NCBI GenBank assembly: GCA_963971425.1
Contig: OZ020517.1
Span: 30,848,734-30,912,733 of the forward strand
DNA length: 64,000 nt
Source: Bryoerythrophyllum caledonicum
Taxonomy: Eukaryota > Streptophyta > Bryopsida > Pottiales > Pottiaceae
Direction of reading: 5' to 3'
This document shows positions 57,172-64,000 of this stretch, one piece after another. A program made the position numbers and the translations under genes. The notes beneath the pieces were generated by a model. The model was not told the origin of the DNA and searched no databases. It saw only the letters and a program-made list of their open reading frames with translations. Position 1 is the first letter of the stretch; every line of letters starts with the position of its first letter.

Positions 57172-59323
57172 ATGGCTTGCTTGAGCGATTACTCTGTAGG
57201 TGCTACTGCTGGCATCGCACTTCTAGTGGGGCTATACTGTATGATAGAAATTGGTAGTTGGCAGTGTTCTCAAAAATATTCTAGAAATGGGTTTGCAGCT
57301 GTTGGTGGGGATATTGCGGAGTTTCTGACCATATTGTGTGGACAAAGTTTGGGTGCACTTGGTGAAATCTATGTCGACCAGTCTGGCCATGGCGACACAA
57401 CAACTGTGCAGGAAGCTGTGGATTCTGTCAAGAATGGCAATAAGAAGCGAGTGACCATTTTTATTGCAGCAGGGACCTACACGTAAGTTCACTAACTAGG
57501 TCAGGTTAGTTTCTAGTCATGAATTGGCGTTTTAGTGCCTTGTAATCCCTTCCAGACCTAATATCCATTTTTGGGTTGTTTTGGCACGGTATTCTCAATA
57601 GCTAACTCTACTGGCCACCTCAATAAAATATTTAAACTATGACATAGAGGTGGAGATAGGTGGCCGGCCATCTATTGGGACTGGCATCACGAAAATTGGT
57701 GCAAGCATTGGCGAGCTACAATGATTTCAGTGAAGTGGGGTCGTGATGAAATGTACCCATGTGCATAGATGTTGTTTTGCATGATCTAGATCTTAAAGGG
57801 TTTAATTTATTGTTGCAATGTAGGTTGATTTGTTTTTATCATCTGTGACAAGAAAACTTGGCAATGTTGTTAGCAACCATTTTTCTAAATATTCTCTTGT
57901 AGCTTCTCATGATTGAATTTTTATCTTGAAGTCCTCAGAAAATTCTTATCATAGTTGTTGGTAGTCTACTGGGTAGTCTACACATGAGAAATGGAGAAGT
58001 GATTGGAAACAAGTACTCTACCTTATGTCAAAGTTTGTAGCTTATGCACTCATCTACCTTTCAAGTACTTGGAGCTTGATTCATTTCATGGAATGCATCT
58101 CAGTGCTGACATATATTTGATTGTTGCATGGCTTCTATCAGTGAAAAGATTTTTGTACCCAACAACAAGCCTTACATCACATTTCAAGGGAGTGGCATGG
58201 ATAAAACTACAATCACCTGGAATGACAATGCTAATAAGACAGGCTCAACCTTTACAACAGCATCAGTGGCTATTGAGGCAGACCACTTCATTGCTCGGAA
58301 TATCAGCATTAAGGTAATAGACACTAGTACAAATGGGGATGTTTTCAACACTCTAAATTCGACACTTCTACAATGCACAAGTTTATGATTTTTTTTTTGT
58401 GGCACTTCACCACCAATGATGTGTTGAATATAAAGTTATAAAAACAACCCCGTAGTTATTTGTAAAGTTGAAGGGGGATCCAACAAATTAATCTAAGTGT
58501 TGAAAGGCCTGTGTTATAACAGAATACCGCTCCGATACCAGGACCAGAAATAATAGGAGCCCAGGCAATTGCACTTCAGGTTTTAGGAGATAAATGTGCA
58601 TTTTATGGCTGTGGGATGCATGGCTATCAAGACACACTCAATGATCATCAAGGCCGGCATTTCTTCAAGGAATGCTACATTGAAGGCATAGTGGATTTCA
58701 TCTTTGGAAATGCAAGATCCCTGTATGAGGTACTGCCTTTACCCTCTACAAATTCAAGCTGTACAACTAATGCTACCTAATCCATTAATTCCATTTATAC
58801 AGAGTTGCACCATAAGGTCAAATCTGGAAAAATGGGGAGCAATCACAGCTCATTCACGGCTGAGTGAGGACGAAGTAACAGGATATGGATTTGTGCATTG
58901 CACACTCATTGGAACTGGACAAATCCTTCTGGGACGAGCATGGCGTTCATATGCTCGTGTAGTCTTTGCTTCGACATATATGGAGGACAACATTGATTCC
59001 AAAGGATGGGATGATTGGGACAACAAGAGTGCTGATGCGTATGTCCTTAACCATTACAAGTGCAGATGCATGTTTCCATAGCTTCTATGAGTGTAGATAT
59101 ACATAATAATCATGTGATAGCTCTTCTTGGTACAGACTTGGGAGGAACTGATCTTTGGAATGGATTGTTAGACAGGACCGTTTTCTATGGAGAATACAAC
59201 AACACTGGGCCAGGAGCTAGTCTGGATAAGCGAGTGCGTTACGCACAGGCTCTCTCCTCCAAGGAAGCTGCAAAATACACTCATGTTGATTGGATTAATG
59301 GCTCAGAGTGGCTCCAAGAATAA
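57172..59323 (+). CDS. Pectin methylesterase (pectinesterase), type without PRO domain
   Basis: Five exons: 57172-57482, 58142-58313, 58523-58729, 58803-59038 and 59176-59323, 1074 bp, 357 aa, GT-AG throughout. The first ATG is at 57172; the frame upstream has only GTG. Family CE8 removes methyl groups from homogalacturonan in the cell wall. An N-terminal hydrophobic stretch ([15 protein letters not shown]) is a signal peptide or anchor. All five family motifs are present: GTYTE, QAIAL, YQDTLND (catalytic Asp), VDFIFGNA (catalytic Asp) and LLGRAW (Arg and Trp of the active site). The PMEI-like PRO region is missing, as in group 1 PMEs. Intron 1 is 659 bp and may include a fragment related to MITE family A (TTTTTGGGTTGTTTTGGCAC). 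Confidence 0.93.
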
Positions 59324-59692
59324 CTATTGAAATACTACACTCATATGCTGTGGTCCTATATCCATTGATCTTAGTGAAGAGTCTTATGAATGGCTAAACC
59401 TGGAAGAATACTTGTACTGAAAGTCATTTATAAATGATGTTCAATGGTTGAAAAGACATAAAATATGGACCCTAAAGTCATCGTGGCACATACACACAAT
59501 AATTTGTGTTCTAAGTGTGACATCAAAACTTCCTTTCATGCTACCCTCATAAGGTGAAAGGCTCAAATCATGGAACTTGTACTAAATCTATTAAATTTAT
59601 ATAGGAATATAAAAAAAAAACACAAATTTTATACAAAATCAAATTTGGTCTCTGATTGAAAATAATTATTAAATACTTGTAAATTATGCCAT
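59324..59692. other. PME 3' flank
   Basis: Likely 3' UTR of the PME gene, then AT-rich DNA. No other feature recognised. Confidence 0.4.
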
Positions 59693-59765
59693 CGCCGGCC
59701 AGGGGGCTCGAATCCCCGACCACGAGGTTAAAAGCCTTGCGCCCTACCGACTGAGCTAGGTCGGC
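59693..59765 (-). tRNA. tRNA-Lys(UUU)-like, probably decayed
   Basis: Read on the minus strand, it folds as a 73-nt tRNA: acceptor GCCGACC with GGCCGGC, D arm GCTCAGTCGGTAGGGC, anticodon loop CTTTTAA (anticodon UUU), variable TGGTC, and T loop TTCGAGC. A box and B box are close to consensus. There is one mismatch in the acceptor stem (A5-C68), one in the anticodon stem (A28-C42) and one closing the T stem (A53-C61). Three mismatches suggest a pseudogene or the head of a tRNA-derived SINE rather than a working gene. Confidence 0.65.
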
Positions 59766-60770
59766 CGCACCTGGAACATCATGTGTTAACTCTGGAGCTT
59801 CTGAGGTTGTCTGGAAGTATATTTAAGTGCATTGTTGAGTTAGTTGAGATGAAATTTGTGATCAATGTCATAAAATGGATTTGTAGGTTTATGGGATAAT
59901 TGCTCATCACTCCATCCAAAAGCGATTAGGATCCACCTCTTTCACTATTCATAAGAAAGCAACTTCCCAGTGGTATTTATGTATTGAGAATTCTGAAGAG
60001 AATATTAGTGATTAATTTAAAAGTTATGTCAGAACAATATTGTGCATTTTCATATAATTTTGATAGACAAGGACCGTTACCAATCACAGCTTGATTTTAT
60101 ATTGTTACGCAGCTAAAACTTAGTGGCAAGGGAAAAGAAAAATCAATGATGATAATCGGAAAAAATAAAGTTCAATCACACCTTTTTTTTCTTTTTTTTT
60201 CTTTTTTTGGCTCTACAAGAAATTGGCAAAAATAGTGTAATCATATCCAGCTCTTCACTGGATTAAGGCTCATGGAAACCATCTCTTAGTTTATTATTCT
60301 TTGGGACGTTAGCCTTGCAAATTCTCTGTGCATTGCTTGAGTAGGTACATAGCTTGTGCTATGTTCAATTAACATCTCCATAACACATGATAGTTAAATA
60401 TTCATTTTTTATTCCTATAGTCACGGTGCATCTAGGAATATTGACTTTTAATAGTTTAACAAGTTACTTCAAAGATTTTGATCTATTACTTCAACAAAGA
60501 TTGCTTTTATTCATCACTCTCTTCAATTTTTGTACATTAGAAGATGTAGCAATAAGTGATCACTAATCAATAGAGAAAAAGAACCAATAGTATCTTTGTC
60601 AGACCAAAAACTAGTAAAAATCAATCCATCAGTGATCCATGAGTAGAAGATGGTCTTTGAATTAGAAACTGAAACTCTACCTTCTACTTGATGGAGGTCT
60701 CTCTGTCATCTTTATGGCCATCACTAAAGTCATTCACCAAATCATACCCTAAACCTGCAGATGGATAAGC
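59766..60770. other. AT-rich spacer, no gene seen
   Basis: Contains poly-T stretches at about 60184-60208. No coding or repeat signal recognised. Confidence 0.4.
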
Positions 60771-62533
60771 TTGAGGGGTGGGCCTTGTCACATTAGCACA
60801 TCGCTCTTGAATCCTTTGAAGGTGGGCACAGTGTATGGGATCCCGTTAACGACCCTGTTGACGATGGGTTGGCAGACGAGGCTTGGAGCGACGGGTGCCT
60901 CGGCCCCCATCCTTGCCCACCGTGGAGAACTCGTCCCCGCGACCCCGCCCCGTCGGCCACCGTGGATCGCCTACCACGTTCGCGGTTGCCACGTCGCCAG
61001 TTGGCCGAGGTCGCCACGTCTGCACCCGCCACATTGGCAAAGCCTCACCCGTCCATCGGCGAGCCCGCCCAATCTTGCCGCTCACCCTCATCCCATCCCC
61101 ACATCTCATCTTTAGAGAAATACGTCCGCGTGAGAAGGTAATAGCCTGCATCCCTTCTCTTTAAGGTTCCAACGGCTTTCAATTGCCTTCTACATTGAAT
61201 GCAGTCGACGATGATGGGAAACCGTAGGGTTTTCCATCATCAGCCACAGCCGGATAGGTTTATGCCTGCCCAGAGTGTGACGAAGTGACGTCGTGAGAGT
61301 TTGGGGTATTTTGAGCGCCTCTAAGGTTTGAGGGGTTCGGAGGTGAGGGCGGTAAGGAGGTGACGGCGGTGAGAGGTTGATCCAAGTTTGGGTGAGGGTT
61401 GTGAGGAGGTGTGGGAGAGGGCTGTAACGAGGTGAGGGCGGTGACGACGGTGAGGACGGTGAAGGCCACGAGGGTTTTGAAGGCGGTGAGGGTTGTGAGG
61501 GTGCGCGACTTGGTTGCAACGCGGTGGATAGGAGCAGGGCATTGACGAAGATTAGTTCAGAATTTGGACGCGTGGCGCAATCGCCACGCGGAGGAGGGAC
61601 GTGCGGCGCGGAGGTCATCGGGCGGTTGAGGAAATGGCAAGCGTGATCAGGACACGGCCGGCAAGAGCAGGGCAATCTAGGTATTCCGGAGTTAAGACGC
61701 GCGGCGCGGTTGCCATGCGGCGGAGAGACGCTCCGCACGGCAGCTGATCAGGCGGTGTGAGGGCAAGGAAGGTGCAAAGGCACTTTAACGGAGGTGACCC
61801 GGAGTATGCTTGGACAAGAGGGGACATCGTGCGGTATGTGAGAGGAACGTGAGAGCGTGCGCCGCAATCGTCACGCGAGGAGTCATGTGCTTGGCGGAAG
61901 GTGACCATAATGGTGACAGCGTAGTGCGGTTTTAGGGTCCGGACATGTCTGAGGTGCATTGAAGTCTTGCACCTCCGGCCACCCAGGTGAACATTAGAGG
62001 AGGTATGTTTGTTGTCGTTACGATTTGGGTTGTTTACTTATACATTAAGGGGATTTAGGATATGTATTGGGATTTTTATTGTATTTGGTTTAGGATTCCA
62101 AACAAGTGCTTAACTTCCCTCTCCCCCTCCCCTTAAATTAGGGTTATTGCTTATTGTGCATGTGTGGTTATTGTTCTCTGGACGTTTTTTACGGATTATT
62201 CACGGGTTTAGAGGTTTCGGGTTTGAGGTGTTTAGGGTTAGGTGTCCGGACAGGATATGCTGGTCTACGGTTTAGGATTTCGGTTCACGATTTGGGGTCA
62301 GGGTATGGTGGTCCTTTGTTTACAATCTTGATTTATGGTTGTCCGGACAAGTCTACAAATTCTATGTTTTGGGGGGCTTAGGTGATCACTGTGATTTTTT
62401 TAAATTGACATGGTGGTGTCAAATTGTATAGGGTGTAGTTCACACCCATTGCTACGGTATTTGGAAATCATATCGGAAGATTTCTCACACCTTGTGAGTC
62501 TCTAAACCCAACCATTTCACATTCTCATCTTGC
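60771..62533. other. GC-rich stretch with GGTGAGG-type low complexity
   Basis: 60860-61130 is GC-rich and open in several frames at once, typical of composition and not of coding. 61270-61510 is full of GGTGAGG and GTGAGGGCGGTGA variants. 61560-61720 repeats CGCGGCGCGG and CAATCGCCACGCGG-like motifs. 62150-62350 repeats GTTTAGGG/TTCGG-type words. No protein family was recognised on either strand. Confidence 0.45.
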
Positions 62534-64000
62534 ATGAACTTTATTGATGGAATTAGGGAGGATGATTCATATTTCACATCTGTACTCTATTTCCAGGTGG
62601 AGTCGTCATGTCATCAAGACCGGTCCAGACTGTCATACGTGGATGTTGTTAGTGTCTTGCGTGCTAGAGCCACTCTATTTGATGTTGGCAAACTCTCTCT
62701 GGTTTGGTGTCTTCACATCGATACTTGCGTTCCAGGGATTGTTCATGGGGTAAGTTCATGCTGTGCATTCTGTCCTCAAGTTTAGGTTTCTTTAGTATAT
62801 TTGTTTCCTAATAAATCTCGATTGTTGCCATTGCGTTGCACCTGCCAGGAAAGTTTGGGATGGAAGATGTCAAAGTCAACCAGACCAGGTCTTCCATGAA
62901 GAAACATGTATTGCGCCCCACGTTCACGGCAAGTGAGGATGATTACTTCCTCGTCCAGGTCACGAATCTTTATTGGTGCGAGGAGCGTAAGGAGGTGTCA
63001 CCGGGGAAGAAGGTGAAGTATCCGCACTTCTTCCACTATTGTGATGTGGACTTCAGTTACAAGGCCGAGCTCAGCTGTCATTGATACATGAAGAAATGCA
63101 AGGTGTACGACTACAACAAACATGGTGATTTGAAGTTTTTTCCCGCATGTGGACGAGATGGGAACCTCGAGATCAAGAAGGTGTTTGCTAAATACTGCAT
63201 TGAAGTACCAGTCTTGAGTTGGACCGCGCCGGACCCACGACAAGCTGCGACCATATCGAATGTCATCAATCTAGTGACAAGAATCGACACCCCCGTGGAG
63301 TGCCTAAGCAGCAAAGACGACACCTTTCTATGGAAGGTGAGATCTGGTGTGAAGGGTATGCCTTTTTCTACGCCACGTCCGCCTGGAGTGATCCACGATG
63401 AGTTCAAGGTGTAGGTTGCAGCATTGGACAAGGGCTGCAACCTAGACGGAGTCGCGAGGATATCCACTAAATGGACATGCTAGCAACAATCGCATGGATA
63501 TCCACCAGCTGGACATGCTACCAATGCTTGAGGATAGTGGAGGGAACTCTGATTGGGTTCCTAGGCGACCGTTTACTCCAACACCTAGTTATGACAATGA
63601 CGACTCTAACTAGCCACCCTCTTCTTTGGATCCGCGTGTGGCTTCACCACCCCGCTTGAGGTCGCCCCGCTTGAGCAACCACGCAGATAAAGTAGTTGCA
63701 ACATCTATTGTCTATCTGCGTGCATCTCCTTGGGGCGTGACCGGATCTCTAGTTGATCGTGAGCAGCAAGGTTCCATTGGCGGCAAAAGTCACTCAGTTC
63801 CAGCTTCCGGTAGGACGCAGTGGGCTTCTACGTCGCGACAAGGACTTAGATCGCCACCACCGACGGACACGCAGAGCCCATCGAGGAGCCAACCTATTTT
63901 AGCTCCTCAAGACAACTTACCTAGCTCGCCCATGCCTAAGCTACCTCAGAAGTATTCGACACGTGCAGCCAAGCCAATCGAGCGCACGGTAAAGTTGGAT
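62534..64000 (+). pseudogene. Unrecognised broken coding region running off the right edge
   Basis: Consecutive plus-strand open stretches look coding but are interrupted. 62836-63414 stays in a single frame apart from one internal stop and has a non-random, Cys/His/aromatic-containing sequence (YFLVQVTNLYWCEERKEV, FPACGRDGNLEIKKVFAKYC, VLSWTAPDPRQAA). From about 63460 to the window end a Pro/Ser/Arg-rich stretch follows (DWVPRRPFTPTPSYDNDDS, then LPQKYSTRAAKPIERTVKLD at the edge). A hydrophobic frame at 62544-62753 and a GT donor-like site near 62750 precede it. A near-tandem GGATATCCAC..GGACATGCTA repeat is at 63459-63512. I do not recognise the family. It could be a host gene relic or the accessory gene of a large transposon. 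Confidence 0.4.

Noticed and set aside
60771-61740. Several overlapping GC-rich open frames on both strands
   Set aside because: Open in many frames at once, low-complexity repeats and no recognisable domain; composition explains them.
1-64000. CRISPR arrays, operons, Shine-Dalgarno sites and bacterial insertion sequences
   Set aside because: None seen; the window is plant nuclear DNA with spliced genes.

Overview
This is nuclear DNA of a land plant. The evidence is spliceosomal GT-AG introns, a chloroplast cytochrome b6f Rieske gene with a transit peptide, a SUPERMAN-type QALGGH zinc-finger repressor, a pectin methylesterase and plant-type transposons. Short introns, an intronless petC and a chromodomain Ty3/gypsy element fit a bryophyte or lycophyte better than a flowering plant, but the sequence does not settle the lineage. 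Genes sit in compact, often GC-rich islands. The spaces between them are AT-rich and packed with transposon relics.

Layout. About 0.2-5.3 kb holds a decayed PIF/Harbinger transposon (Myb-like ORF1 on +, DDE transposase on -). It abuts the only visible exons of a CHID1-like GH18 gene (5.6-7.0 kb, -). From 7.1 to 12.2 kb there are a 42-bp minisatellite, several MITEs and a tiny LINE tail. A SUPERMAN-like C2H2 repressor lies at 12.9-13.7 kb (-). Two copies of a long-TIR MITE (15.5 and 27.7 kb) and piggyBac-like TTAA elements flank a chromodomain Ty3/gypsy retrotransposon (19.0-25.2 kb) with paired LTRs and a 5-bp target duplication. From 25 to 32.7 kb I see no gene. A 5'-truncated L1-type LINE (32.8-33.9 kb) is flanked by an unusually long direct repeat of about 107 bp.

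The gene-rich part starts at 35 kb: an ER J-like/thioredoxin-fold membrane protein without HPD (-), then arginyl-tRNA synthetase (38.9-41.4 kb, -). ArgRS shares a divergent promoter with a complete 17-exon ETF-ubiquinone oxidoreductase gene (42.1-46.6 kb, +). That gene is copied in inverted orientation at 46.9-55.4 kb. The second copy has only exons 1-13, carries a frameshift and a stop, and its last intron has received a three-deep nest: a Tourist-like MITE, inside it a Tigger/pogo transposon, inside that a piggyBac-like MITE. Further on are petC (55.6-56.3 kb, -), a five-exon pectin methylesterase (57.2-59.3 kb, +), a decayed tRNA-Lys(UUU) (59.7 kb, -), a GC-rich gene-poor stretch, and an unrecognised, broken coding region that runs off the right edge.

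The host genes belong to separate processes: mitochondrial electron transfer (ETF-QO), translation (ArgRS), photosynthetic electron transfer (petC), cell wall (PME), ER protein handling and developmental repression. The most unusual structure is the ETF-QO inverted repeat. The intact gene and the truncated copy point toward each other, so read-through from either side would make a self-complementary transcript.
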